From: Climacteris rufus
Taxonomy: Eukaryota; Chordata; Aves; Passeriformes; Climacteridae
Assembly (NCBI GenBank): GCA_013398175.1
Contig: VZRZ01006183.1
Location: forward strand, 808,139 to 872,138
DNA length: 64,000 bases
Direction: 5' to 3'
Both the position numbers and the translations under genes were made by a program. The notes beneath the pieces were generated by a model. The model made no database searches. It saw only the letters and a program-made list of their open reading frames with translations, and had not been told where the DNA came from. Positions 11,485 through 24,808 of this stretch are shown in pieces (positions within the stretch are counted from its first letter, which is position 1; every line of letters begins with the position of its first letter).

Positions 11485-11654
11485 GGTGAGACAATCACAA
11501 CACCAGCCTGACAGAGATCAAGAAGCATTTGGATAACGCTCTTAGGCACATAGGTGATTTTTAGGATTGTTCTATGTGGGGCCAGGAATTGAACTTTGAC
11601 AGTCCTTATGTGTCCCTTCCAAGTCAGGATATTCTATGGTTCCAGGATTCTAGT
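11485..11654 (+). mobile_element. CR1 LINE fragment, 3' end
   Basis: The segment reads 'agcctgacagagatcaagaa', 'gcatttggataacgctctta', 'ggcacatagg', 'gggccaggaattgaac' and 'tgtcccttccaagtcaggat', ending in 'attctatggttccaggattc', a decayed CR1 terminal repeat. It is about 170 bp of 3' region in + orientation, diverged enough to be an old insertion. Confidence 0.9.
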
Positions 11655-14600
11655 ATTGGGAACTTGAATAACTTCTAACAATTCTTGTTGTATAACATTA
11701 TAAAACAGCTAACAGATTATTGTAACTTTTGACTTTGTTTCCCTACCTCCTTGATCTACACTGTTCTGTTATCTTGAATTGAGATTAACCCTCTATGTTT
11801 GTTCCAGGTTTAGGCTCCTAGTGCATTTAATAGTAACTAATAAATAACACTAGTTACTCATAACTAGTACTAATTAAGGATAGTAATTATATCATGACTA
11901 CGTGCAGATAGATCAGGAACACAGAGTTTGTGAATCTTTCTTGTTTTTTAGCCACAGTTGGAAGCAGGCAGAAGAAGCAGCTCTCAACACAAATCCAGAT
12001 GCGTACAAACAGAACATCTGTTTCAAGTATGCATAACATGCATGCCCTTATTTAAGGGCAGTTGACCACTCAAGCTTGCTGTCCATGACTTATGTTTTAT
12101 TAGTTCTACTTCCATAGATTTTGCAGAGAGCAAGCCTCTTCAAAGAAAATAATTTTATATAGAAAGGGAAACATCCACAGCAAACAAAATGCATTAAGAA
12201 ATTTGTGCAGGTGAGGGAGGTCTTTCCATAGCTGAGCCAGTAAAAGCCAGCTTGACTTAGAGCTGGAGCTTCTTTTTAAGAGGAATGTCTCACATGCTAT
12301 CATGTCGGTCCTAGTCTGTGTTGTACCTAAGCCTGAAGAGACTTTCTGAAAGATGTCGTGAAATCAAAAGGGAAATTCTCTGTCAGAATCTCAACCATGT
12401 TGTCTCTATAGACAAAGTTATTATTTAAAAGCAGTAACATTAAACAAACTGGGTGGAAGTTGATAACCAAGATCAATAATAATTTTCTGAAGTTATATAT
12501 CTGGAAAACATTTATCCCATTACACTGTTGTTGTAAAAATCATTGAATCATTTTTTATTAATGGCACCAGCTTGTGTAAAGTTCAGCTGGCTCGTTCATG
12601 TTTTACTCCTACACTGTCATAAAGTCACTGCCCTTGCCCTCATATCAACAGCTCTGTTATCAGACCATACCGTTCTCTTATTTTTTGAATTGGGCCAGTT
12701 GGACTATTTGCTGTAGTTGTTATTTTAATTTTTATAACTCTTTTAACTGTTACATTGGAAAACAGAGGCATATTGTTAGTCAGGAGGAGCTTCTGTATGA
12801 GTCATGTTGATACAGTGATGCGCACATAACAAAACAGGTGTGTGTAGAGGAGGCAGAGTTGATTGTTAGCCTCCTTGGCTATGCTGTAATACTTAAAAAA
12901 AAAAAAAAAAAGAAAGGAAAAAAAACACCTATCAAATAAGTAAGTCTAGCTTTGAAAACTTGCTAAAGCAGTGGATTTAGTTATATGTAGTGTTTGTTTC
13001 CAGAAAGCCATAAATGTTCCCAAAGTGTTCAAAATGAGGCAGTTATGTCTTTTAATTTGGTATTTTTTAACAATTTAAAAATGTATTTATAGGATTTTTT
13101 TTTTTCCTCTGACAACATGTCACAGAGGAACTTTCAAAATTATCTCTCTGGAAAGTAAGCAGGGCTTGTTAATTTTTGGGCTGGCTCATGAGTTCGATCA
13201 TATATGAATACAGAAACTTTGAAATATTGACAGGATATTATAGCTTAATTTCTGTTTGCACCATCAAATTCACAACATGGTAAAGCTATGTGTGAAAGAA
13301 CATAAAGATGCATTTGTGTTTCTTTTGTCATATTTTTAACATGTTGACCGTAAATGAGACAATTCTAAATTACTGCATGTATTGAATTTGTATCTGCATA
13401 GTTGTATTTTAGTTATTGTCTGTATCTCTTAAGGCATTTTGAACACTTGGTTTTCAGCAAGGTAAAAATTACATCATTCATTTGCTTAGACTGAGGTTTA
13501 TACTTCATAATAATCTTTGAGTTGTGCCTATACCTTTTTCTTCATCAGTGTTCAGTAAAATATAGTATTCATACAATCAGTATGCTGCAGAGTGCAAGAG
13601 AATGTCTTTCTTTAAAAGATCAGGGATGATTCTTGTTCTGGTTCTCAAAGACAAGTTGAACAAGAGAGAGACAAAGATTAATGCTAGTGTTTCCATTGTT
13701 TTCAGATTATGCTGCTTTAGCAATAGAGTACTCAGCACTGCATATTTCATATCCAAAAATTGTATTAATTCATGTTTTAGGAAATAAACAAGAGTTTAAA
13801 ATAAAATCCTCTAGGATTTTTTGTTGTTTTGAAATCTGAAGGGCTCAATAATCCTTTAAACCTGTAAACACTAACAAAGAGACCATTGCCACTGAATCAA
13901 ATTCATATTTGTAGAAACAGCATGCCGCAGACGTCCTCATGGATAACAAATGCTATTTAGTGAGCCAGCCTCACCTCTGGTATAACTGCAGTGCCCTAGT
14001 ACTCCAGTCAATAATCAACTTGGCTGAAACAGTGAGTTGAACACTTCCCAGCCCCTTGCTCGACTAGTTTTTCTTTATAATTTCTATAGACTGTTGCTTT
14101 GTTTAACATTTAAGGTTATGTTAGGTCAATTCTTAATACAATAGCGTATTTGGCAAGAGTAGATGAGGATTAATTAGTAATGTTTGCAGAGGGCCTTGAT
14201 AATGTGAAGTGCTATAGGGACGTAAATGAATGTATCTTCTTTTCTCTGGTTTACACATAGGTGGTGCCCGCAGAATGCCATTCTCGTGCTTGAAAAGAAT
14301 TAGCTTTTCATGGATCTTACCATAAAAAAATTCTGCATTTTAAGGTTAATTGTTTATGCTTTTAATCAGTGGTTCATATCTGTTCTAAGGCTATTTTTAA
14401 GTGGCCTCCAAAAATATTCAGATAAGTAGGTGGTTTACAGCAAGCTACACATGTGAAATTCATAAACTGGCTCAAACAGCCAATGAAAATACGTTAAGGA
14501 GTCCTGAAATAAAGACCTGTGAATCCACTGGATGTATTTATAGCAGGGAGTTTGGCATTTGTCAGAGGACATACAGGTCTTCAGAAGTATCAGATTATTT

Positions 14601-17600
14601 ATGAAGCAGATATTATGCAATTTATGAGTTTTCTCACACCAACTTGTAAATGTTACATCTTCTCTGAAGAGGAGGTTTCTCGCTGTTCCTTCCTCTGTAC
14701 GAGGCTTGTTGCGAGCTATAACCAGCTGAGGTACTGGTAAAGTAATGGTCGGTATCAGAATTGATATCCAATAGAGCTATAGAAAAGTCTTCAAAGCATC
14801 ATTTCTAGTACTTTAAGTGAATTAGACTTAAACTGCTCTTTCAAGCTGAAAGGTCTTTGTGCCCAACACTCTCTCTTGGAAACGTTTGATTCCCCACACT
14901 TTTACCTTTTCCAAAATTTAAAATACACATTGATATTTTCAGCAGTACTTCTCTGTACAAGATAGTAAGTTTTCACTTCTAAACATTCCTAAAAAAGGCA
15001 AATGATGGATTGCACAGTGGACATTTTCACATCTTCCTTTCACGCTAGCGTCAATAATTCTGGATTGTAATTCTTGGAGATGAGAGGTGAGACTTCAACT
15101 GATGACAGCAACAGAAAAAAATTAGAGGCACACAATTCCTTCAAACATGTTTCCTAGACAGACTGATAACATTCAACTTTCAAGTGACACCTCTTCTTAA
15201 AATCTCTAATTACAAGAAACAAAGATACAATGTCATACAGGGTCCAGGTGCAAGGTAAAACTTGATTCATCTTTAGCATTTGATTATTTGTCATTTACAG
15301 CATGTGTTTAAACAAATAGCATTTTTTCCCAACCTGTCTGATTTTACAAAAGGTGAAGAATGTCTCATATGTCTTCTCTTTTTTCTTTTTTTGTTTACTA
15401 ACCCAACCATTTGCTTGCAATTATGGATTTTCCTTCCTAACGTCTTTTGACATCTTACTATTTTCTGCTTTCTTTAGAAGTAAATATAACCTAGTTTTGG
15501 GCTAGGGCACCATTCAAATTTGCAGTTCAGGTTATATTATGAATAAATTAAGTATTTTTTTATTTATAAGATTTTTTTTTTAAAAAGCGCAAATATATAG
15601 CAGAATGAGGGAAATGTAGGGCACTTCACCTTCCTGATATTTCGCAGTTAAGAAAAAGAATTGTAAAAAGCTAAAGTTGAAAAGCATAACTTTAAACCAC
15701 TTATGGGTTTCTTAGAACAAGAAACTCTGATCCTACTTATATATCCAATGTTTTGTTACTGTATGCAGCAAATATCCTCTTAGTGGCAAAAGAGTTAATT
15801 TGATGTTTCTTTCCCTTTCTCATTTCATTCCAAAGAAATCTGCAGTAATTTGTTGTATTTTTTTGTACTCTATTTTATTGTTCATTTCTCCTCACCCCTA
15901 ATGCAAAGTCTTTTTGACCCACAAGTTCTTTTTTTCTCTGAGCTCAGTGATGGAAATATTGACAACTGCAAGGACCAAGGATGAATATTGAATGGGGTGA
16001 ATCTCCATAAGCACTGAAAAATGAAACCCTTGTCTACATGGCTCAGAAGTGCCACTGTTCCCTGCAAACTGAAAAACATTCATTAGTTGATAACATTGCT
16101 TTAACCTAGAAAAGGCTAGCAGCACATTGCTAGACCTGATTCTCTGTTGTACTACATAATTGCCTCCTCCTGTCTTTGCAAATGAAGTTTCTTCCATCTG
16201 TATACAACATCCTATTTAAAATAAAGCAGAACACATAACCATAATATAAGTTCTCTTTATTTTAAATCTTACCCCCACAATTACACTAAAAGTTCCATAT
16301 AAATATCCGTGATATTTTTGGGGTTTACCTGGAGTTTCATATATAGGAGCTTGACCTAAATTTGACAAATGTGTGTTCTACTCTTAAAAATTTTGGACAG
16401 AGGTTTCAACAAATAGTACTGAGTTACAGAAAGTTGTTCAAATTATTGAATGAACATATTTTGGAGATGTTTCTCTTTTTTAGATCCATTTGAGATAGAA
16501 TTCATGCTGCTTTTGAATGGGAGATTGAATAATGAAGTTGGTATCAGGCATGAGCATTAGTCCTCCTCAACAATGACCTATCCTCAGGGATGTAGGGAGG
16601 AGGGAGTACTAGAAACAAGGTAGGAGTACTCCCAGTTCTTTTCTTAGCTCTCTCACTTTTATAAACCCATTATCATTTTCTGTTAAGAGCTTAGACACCT
16701 ATATAATTATTAGCATAAAGCTTATCCCACTTCAATCCTTCCTGTAGTTTACGGTCTTTTCTGTCCCAAAGCTTTAGATTATGTTGTACTTTTCTAGGTT
16801 AGCTGTTTTCTGAATTTAGTCTTCCCTGTGTACTAGTACCTTTTTGCAATTCCTGTTTTAAACACCAGAGCTTTTTGCTTATCTCTGCCTGTACTTAATG
16901 CTAAACTTGTACTTTTGTTGCCTTTAGATCCTATGCTGCAATATGTTTCTGCTAAACTGATGTAAAGGTGATAAGCTTTTCCAAGCCCACTTGGAAGATA
17001 AATGTTGATCTCAGGTTTTCACTGTCCCTTTGGTAAAGAAAACACCTAACAAGACAATCTGATTTTCACAATCCTACCACTTCTGTAGACACATTCCTCT
17101 AACCATATCATAGCCACAGTCAATTTCTTCTTTTGTGGGTGTCACCTTGCACAATTATTTGTTTGTGAAACAAGCCCTTGTTCAGCTATACATTGCCATT
17201 TTTAAGAAAAGGTTGTTGATCAGAAAAAAACCTCTTTTTTCCTAATCTCTGCTTCTTTTCTGACAGTTAGAGGGATCAGTGTTTAGATTACTTCCAGAGA
17301 GGGGACAGCCCTTTCTGCAATGACTGGGAAATGTCAAGGGGTCATCTGAGAGTGCATTCGCTGTTTGAGCCCAGCAGGAATGTGTTGAGTGTTTTTGTTG
17401 GGTTTTGGTTTAGTTCTTTAAAACTTCTTCATCAAGCTCATCACAACCTGTGAAAAATTAAGGTGTTGCAGAATGCTTAAAAATGGGTATGAACCTTAAT
17501 ACTAAAATGTTTATCAAGCTTAGTACTGGACAAACTGGGAGCTACCACACTTGAGTCCCAAACTGAAATACCCCCAAGGCCAATAGGAAACTTTTCTGAA

Positions 17601-20464
17601 CTGAAGTCACCTTTCCTTTCTGATTTTTTATCTGATACAAGTGGCTCTACTGGTCGACTGCATTGATTACTGAAGTGACAATCAGAATATTTAAGTGAAG
17701 AGACATTGAATGAAGCAGGTTTGAGGTTGTTTTTTTAGTGGTATTACCTAAAATTTCCTTTTTCCCCCCTTCGTTTCAATCAGTTATTCTTTAGCAAGGG
17801 AATGACACCATGGCAGTATTATACTTCATCCCTAGCCTGATTGGTGAGGTACAAAAGTGAAAAAATAAGGTTCATAACAAAGGCTGAAGTTTCCTCTTTC
17901 CAAAGCAAAGAGAGAACAGAGAAAGGAAGGCTGTGACCTTGACTGCTGCATTTGCTGCCTACATACTTTGTAAACTGGGAGAGCCAAAGTTTTCTGTGTA
18001 GTCTCAAATCCCTGAAGCAGACGAGTATCTTTTGAGTCTTGTCCAGTAAAGGGGAGATCTCAAAAGCTGAGAAACATGAAGTCAGTCAGCTGCAAATGCA
18101 GAACTGGCATCTTGTGTCCAGGAGGTTTCAGAATGCCCCAGTGCAGTAAGAGGTGGTGATTAAAACTGAAAGCCTGAATGAGTGAGCATGCTGCTTCCTC
18201 TTTGTAAAAGCCTTTGAATACAAATATATGCACATTATGGGGCTTGTATTGCCATAGAGACTGTAAAACTAGTAGTGAAGGCCACAGGATAGATATCCAG
18301 GTTGTAGAAATCGGTGTAACTCCATTGATATTTTTATTCTAATATTTATCTCAATAGAGACAATTTTATACTACCTGGGAATTTGATCACAAATCACTGT
18401 TACAAGAATCCTAACAGGGTCGATTCCATATTTTAAGATGTGTAATGGATTACCTGTAAAATATACCTTGTTTACAGAGCATAAAAAGGGAAAGTATCTA
18501 TTCTATCTTACACTTTTCGCTGTCCTGATGAAATCTATGGGAATACAGGTCATGTACAAAAATGCCACCTATTGGAAATCCTATTTTTCTCTCAATTTGG
18601 TTTTACTGTTTCTCTCCAACCAGCAGCAATTTGTCTAAATGAAAGTCTATGCAGGAGGTTCCAGGAACCAATTTGCATGGCCCTGTTGGAAATCATGGTC
18701 AAAACTACTAGCTGTTAATAATGTGACTTGTATCTCAGTGGGATGCCCTAGGAAGTGGATTAGCAGTGCTCTAAACACCATCAGGGACAAAAAAACAGGA
18801 AACTCACTCTAGAAGAGAGTGGCAGTAACTTAATATAAACTCCCATAAAGAGCTTCAGGCAAGACTTGTTCTTAATAAATATACCAATATTGAATCTGAG
18901 GGACTCTCAGTTCTGTTTGTAAGATTGCCAACACATGTCAAAGTTCTTACTGGGGCCTGGCACTGCTGTAACTCCCTTCCAAAGCAAGCAAAGAGTAGTG
19001 AGCTGGAGAAAAGCTTTAAATCTGTGTTTAATTTCTGGCAAATGAAACAAGTATGTCTTTTTGAAAGTTTTCTCCTCTTATACCAAAGGACAAAGAAGTA
19101 GAAGTCTGTTTGTTTCTTGATTCGCCTGGAGATTTTCTTGTTTAGAATGAGGAAATGTGCTGTTCTTTATTTGAGGAGTCTCTTCAAAAGAAGAGACAAA
19201 TTGTGCAAGGGACCTCTTTAAGAAAGCACACATTTTAGACTGGTAAAAAGACACATACTTCTACTTTGCTGTAGCCAGCTTTGGTTCAAGAGAACCAGGG
19301 AAACATACCCAAATGAGTAACTTCATTGTCCTGCATTGTTGTTTGCCTGCTTATCCAGTGCATTCATTATTGTGACTTCTAGACTGTAATCTCAAATTGT
19401 ATTATTCGTAGGGAAACCACAATTCGTGGTCTATTCTCTATGGATTTTTGATGTTAGCATAATACTTGTGGATAGTGAAGCTGCAGGTGAATTACATAAG
19501 GCATGTACAAGCCAGTAAAACCATTGCCTTAAATCACACCGCCATGCATCTTGTATATTCAACATAGGAAAACTATATTAAGAATGATTTTTTTAAAGTA
19601 AAATATTTGTGACTATTTTGCATATCTTTCCATCTTAAGTGAAACATCCTAGCTACTCTGGCTACAAGAAGACAGAAAATCCCCACTTTGAAGTCCTCAG
19701 TCTTGAGACATTATAGAGGTAGTAGCAGGTGCTCTGGGTTCAGTTAGGAAGATCTCACATTCCCAAAATTTGGTAGCATTTAGGTGTGTATAAATGGAAG
19801 CAATTACTGTAGGGCAATAGTTAATTTTGCTCCACAGTGAATTGCATAAAATTTGCTTTAAATTTAATGAAAAGCATTTTAAGTAATCTCTGATCTCTTT
19901 GCTGATCATCCCCAACCCTACCTGTCAGTGTGGAATGGCAAGCTGTCCCCTTGACAGAAATCCTATGAAAGGACATCTGTGCTGTGTGACAATGTCATAT
20001 GGAAGGATTACTGGTTTAATAGAATTGAGTTTTGTTCTTGCTCAAACAGATGCATCTGTCAGTCAGGCAAAAAAAAAAAAAGGGAACCATTATTTATGGC
20101 AATAATTTTCACTTTGTCATTTTCATGCAAAGACAGTAATAAGATGAACAAAAATTTATAAACAATTTCTGCCAAAAATATGCTTCATGTAGCTGTTGAA
20201 AAACAAACAGCAGTAACTGCACTTGGAGTATCATATGCATTATATTAACCAAGTATGACAAGGAAACATTAGTACAACAGATATATTCTTATTTGGATAT
20301 ATCTTGCACAGCTTCTAAGCACAGCTTGAAAAACAGTATCTAAAAGGTTGCTTTCCAGTATGGCATCTCCCCATTTCTTTCCAAGGTATTTTTTCTTCCT
20401 ATACTTTATTTTACTTTCCTGATTTCCAAGCCAATCCTGCCTTTGGATCCTTCCTCTTTTTTTT
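11655..20464. other. Long transposon-poor AT-rich stretch
   Basis: About 8.8 kb in which I recognise no CR1, LTR, SINE, RNA gene or exon. It contains an A17 homopolymer at 12895-12911 followed by A-rich sequence, an A13 run near 20070 and several T-rich runs. Open frames (for example 14519-14740 and 15898-16197) are under 100 codons and show no domain signs. The stretch may hold conserved non-coding elements, which cannot be judged from a single sequence. Confidence 0.55.
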
Positions 20465-20511
20465 TATGTATGTATGTATGTGTCTGTGTGCGTGTACACG
20501 TGTGTGCATGC
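20465..20511. repeat. (TATG)n/(TG)n compound microsatellite
   Basis: TATG units grade into TG/CG dinucleotides and then TGTGTGCATG. A perfect 10-bp palindrome, CGTGTACACG, sits at 20491-20500 inside it. Alternating purine-pyrimidine sequence of this kind can adopt Z-DNA in vitro. The tract is expected to vary in length between individuals. Confidence 0.85.
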
Positions 20512-23500
20512 AGTTTTGGTTTTTTTTAATGAACTGAAGAAAAAAAAAGTATGTTTACCACGAAGGAATTTTGTGACTTCTGAATTTTTTTGTCTGTGCT
20601 TAATATTTCATTTCAATAGTTGTAGTAGTTTCAATCACATGTTCACAGAGTAGAATATGATTATTGTTTCCTGCATATGAAGACCTTGTGTGTGGTAAAA
20701 GGCTGGGTTGTAGCTAGGCCTTTTGCTCAACTGAACTTAATATCAAGACCATAATATCAAGGAACTGGATCCTTAGAAACATTCATATAAACACAGTGAT
20801 AGTGAAAAACAGATGCCTCAGCATCTACTGCAGCTGAGAATATTCTCTTTTTTTTTTTTGCAGGGAGATAAAAAAGAAAGTTACCATGGTTTTAAGATAG
20901 GCATTTTTTTTTTTGTGAAAGTATATCAAAGTTTGCCTCCAATAATCTGTAGCTGTTATTTATATCTGCCAAGGAGAGCTATAAATTCAACCTTGACATG
21001 GTTTCAATAGTGTGAACCTCCAGATCTGCTCTAATCCCAAGATTAGATACTGAAGTGCTGCTTCAATTGTGCAGTATTATCACATACTATCACTTGGCCC
21101 TATTTCAAACTGTAGTTTTATTGACAATACTTTCAAAGCTGTTGCAAAGTTGTGAGCACTCTGCTTTATCTAATGCTGCTTTTACAACTCCAGGTAGGTA
21201 TACTTTCTTGTAGGAAATACCATGCTAATAACAATCATTAGACAAAACTAGACAAAAATCTGTATTTAACCTTTTTTCACACAGGGGCATGTCTTCTTTT
21301 CACAGAGTTTTTTGCATCCATAACAATTTTAAACTGATTTTTCCTTATGCCCTCTAGTTACTGTCACTTCCACCTGGACAATTCCTCACAGCAATCCTAA
21401 AGATCTCTGTATTTATGTCATTGAACTGATTGGTCTAAATTTAACTCATGTTGTTGGATAGCTGTTCTTCTTTTCCCAAACATCATGATTCATTACAACC
21501 TTCAGTCACAGGACTTTTCCACAAAGTGTGGTTAAATGGGTCTGTTTCAGTTCCTAGGAGGTGTGTCAGGACTACATGCAAAATACAGATGGATAAAATA
21601 GCAGATGCATCCATCAAACAAGGCAGACCAAAGAGCAAACTCAAGCTATATGTGTCTCCTCTCAAAAATGAAGGGGCCGTGTTAATTCCCATGCCATCTC
21701 TAGAACAGAAATCTGCATTTTCTTGAATCCTTTGGGATGCAAAGGGACTAAGCTAGATTTTGAGAACATGCCTGGAAGAGACACTGTAAGAAAGCAAATG
21801 CCCATCCTAACGTCCGGTGTGAATGGCTGCCAAAACTGCTGCTGACAAAGCTGTGTTTATTTTGGGAAGGTCTGTTAGCTGTTGTGCTGCCAATGTGCTG
21901 AATAGGTTACAGGGAAAAGCAGTGCTGCTCGGTGTGGGGGATATGACACAGATGATCACTTCAGAAGAGAAACATGGCCACTCAGCTGCTCCTTTGAAGC
22001 CTTGATGGCAACTCAGTTTCTTTCTCTGTCACACACCTACATGGTTAACCTGGAGGAGGTCAGCAGTCACCTCTACTGCTGCTCACTTGCCTGTTTTTTT
22101 CCCTTTCTTCTGTATCTGATCTACAAGCCTTCACGTTTGGGAACACTGCGCCTGTTTCATTTGCAGAGGCTGTAATACAATTGGTTCTGTGTTTTACACA
22201 CATACTGTGAAGTAGCAGCATGAAAATAGAGTTGAATACTGAGAAACTTGAACCGTCACTGCTGTTCTTATTACCCGTCAGTAGGATGGAATAGAGTTCA
22301 TTCCTTAGAGTTCATTCAGCTGCTGAAGTCTGCACAGATGTATGCTTTGACAACAACAACAACTAAGGATTTTAATTGAAATGAGGAGTACTGATGCTAC
22401 ATTTTCCTATGTCAAATGCTTTAGCTTGCTGTCTTCAGCAGCTTAGATAAGTAAATACTGATTCAGAAAAATGGCATTTACACCTGCACCTCTCTCATGT
22501 TTTTAAAGGCCAAAAGTCTCAAACCATACATTAACTAGCATTGTTCTGCCTCTTCTCCACTCAATTTGCATAATATGATTCTTTTATTACAAGCATTAAT
22601 TACAAGCGAATGCTTTTAAAATAATTGTTTTCACTCTAGGTTAGGACTCATTGACATGTGTGTTATTGTTTTATGAGACTTTAAGAAAGTAGTTTTTCTC
22701 CTTAGACCTAATAGTTGTCAGTATTTCTTTTTAATAATAGCTTTAACACTCAGCAGCAACTGAGAAGGCTGCTGTGTTCCTAAATTTATCCTCTGTACTC
22801 TCCTACTTGTTGAGAACATTGTCAATAAGCACAACCTCTTGCCATGCACACTGGATTGGTTGGTATACTCAAGACAAAACCAGTTTTACTTATCTGATTT
22901 CCTGTTTCCTGTGAATAAATGAATTGATCATATATCTCAGTGACTCGTTCTGTATCCTTGAGTTTACAATCCTATTCCTATGCTACTGGACTGCAAAAAC
23001 AATTTACTATCACGTAAAGCTTTTCAGAGCAATTGATTCTGGGCAGTTTGTTCTATATTTTCTATAAAGTTTCATTAAAGCAAAATAATACAAAAAGGGC
23101 ATGTAAAATTGTCACTTATCAGTGAAAAATATTCCTTTGCATTATCACTTTATAAATTCTGTGAACACTTGTTTATACATTTGCACCCAAATACAAGTCT
23201 TAAATTAGAGTCTTGAGCAGCCTGTTTTTATACATATCAAAGCACTATTTGTCTTATGGGAAACATAGATCATAGCCAGTAGCACAGCTTTCCTTCACTT
23301 CATCTTATGGCTAAGGCATACATTTATACTGCCTTACACACACACTGAGATAAAAATGTTTTGTATGAAGAATGAGGATTTCCCTCTGAACATGCAGCCT
23401 GAATTTCGTGAAAAGTATTGCTGCCTTTCAGATCTGAGAGTTAGCCATCTATGAGGTACATATTGAGATTCATAAATATCTTTTGTTTTAAGTGTGCCGA

Positions 23501-24794
23501 TGCACGTGTTTTTTTCTTAATGCCTGTGTTTAATTATATATACCCTTCAAGTAGATATTGTTACTCTTTATTTACATTGTAATGTGGTTTTACTAGGCTT
23601 TCTGTGGGCTGTTTAAGATTGCCAGCTACAATATTCATCTATTTTCAAGTTGATCCAGTTTACAGTTTGAATTTCCAGGACTTGACTGCCTAAGGATGCT
23701 CTGCCATGTAAAACAAGTCACTGGGTTTTGTTATTTGTTGGAAGGATAATAAAAGAAGATAACTACATGACTGATATCTGAAATGCAGGCAGGCACCTCA
23801 GGTTCACAACTTTCTGCCAGCAGAACACTGGCTGGCAGACACAAATACTCCTGGTAACCCAGACCATCTGATAGAGGTAGAGCTGCAACCTAATATCATT
23901 CCATTGTGGACATTCACATTGAAGAGCAGTCTTTGATGAGAAAAGGTTTTGTCTGTGTTCTGCAGAATGCTTCCGCTGTAATCTGATTTGGGGCTGAAAA
24001 GGCTGCAAACAAAAAGAGTATTTTCACAGGTAGAGCACATGAGCTATGACTGCCCAGGAAATGAGCTGTGCATAATGTTAATATCCTATATGATGAACAG
24101 TGACAGCTATATGTGACTGCAGTTACCTCAGAAAGGTTTATGACTCTATCTCTAGTTTCTTGTAGTATGAGAAGGATCCAAATCCTGCATCTCTTGTGAT
24201 TCCATTAAGTTATACTGTGAAGTTGTAGTGGTACTGTGGAATTACTGCAAAATTATTTTGGAGTAAGTGGGACTAAAACATGTCTAACCCACTTCTCTGT
24301 TTCCCGAGTTCCTCTGTTATAATTATTGGGGTATGTGGGATTTTGTTTTTGAATAACTCACAATGCACTGTCTGGTTAAATGTGTCAGTTTAAACTGTGG
24401 TAGGTGTAAAAGTGTTATGAAGGGAGCAGAACAGCCAGAAAACTCATGAGAAATTTTCTCAAATACTCATCTATTAATAGTTTAAAAAGGTAGCATTGCT
24501 AGTTGAGCAAAATAATAAAGCTGAAGAGTCTTACAGCAAAAAATTAGTGTTACTACATGAAATGAAAGAAACTATCAGTTTGCATTAGTTTTCCAAGTGG
24601 AAAACAGGAACACTGGGTTCTGTACTGGCATGGTGAAAAAAAATGTCAAGGGGAAGCTTTTTGCTACAGAGGAAAAAGGCAGGAATGAAGTCAGACTTGC
24701 AATAGCATGTTTTCCTGAGAGACTTGGGGAAGTGGCCTGAAGTGGGGATTATGAGCCAAAGCTGAGAGAGAGATAAGGAAAGGATAAAAGAGTA

Positions 24795-24808
24795 TGTGTG
24801 TGTGTGTG
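24795..24808. repeat. (TG)7 microsatellite
   Basis: Seven uninterrupted TG units, followed by CACGCATG. It is short and likely of low variability. It lies inside the longest open frame of the window on the opposite strand, which argues against that frame being a gene. Confidence 0.85.

Noticed and set aside
14401..14740. Overlapping 67- and 73-codon frames
   Set aside because: No known domain, no splice or promoter context, length expected by chance.
18735..18780. Possible CR1 fragment ('gatgccctaggaagtgg')
   Set aside because: Similarity is limited to about 17 bases, and the flanks do not follow the CR1 consensus.
19709..19730. let-7-like string 'agaggtagtag'
   Set aside because: Only the first 11 or so bases resemble let-7d, and no complementary arm for a precursor hairpin is visible nearby.
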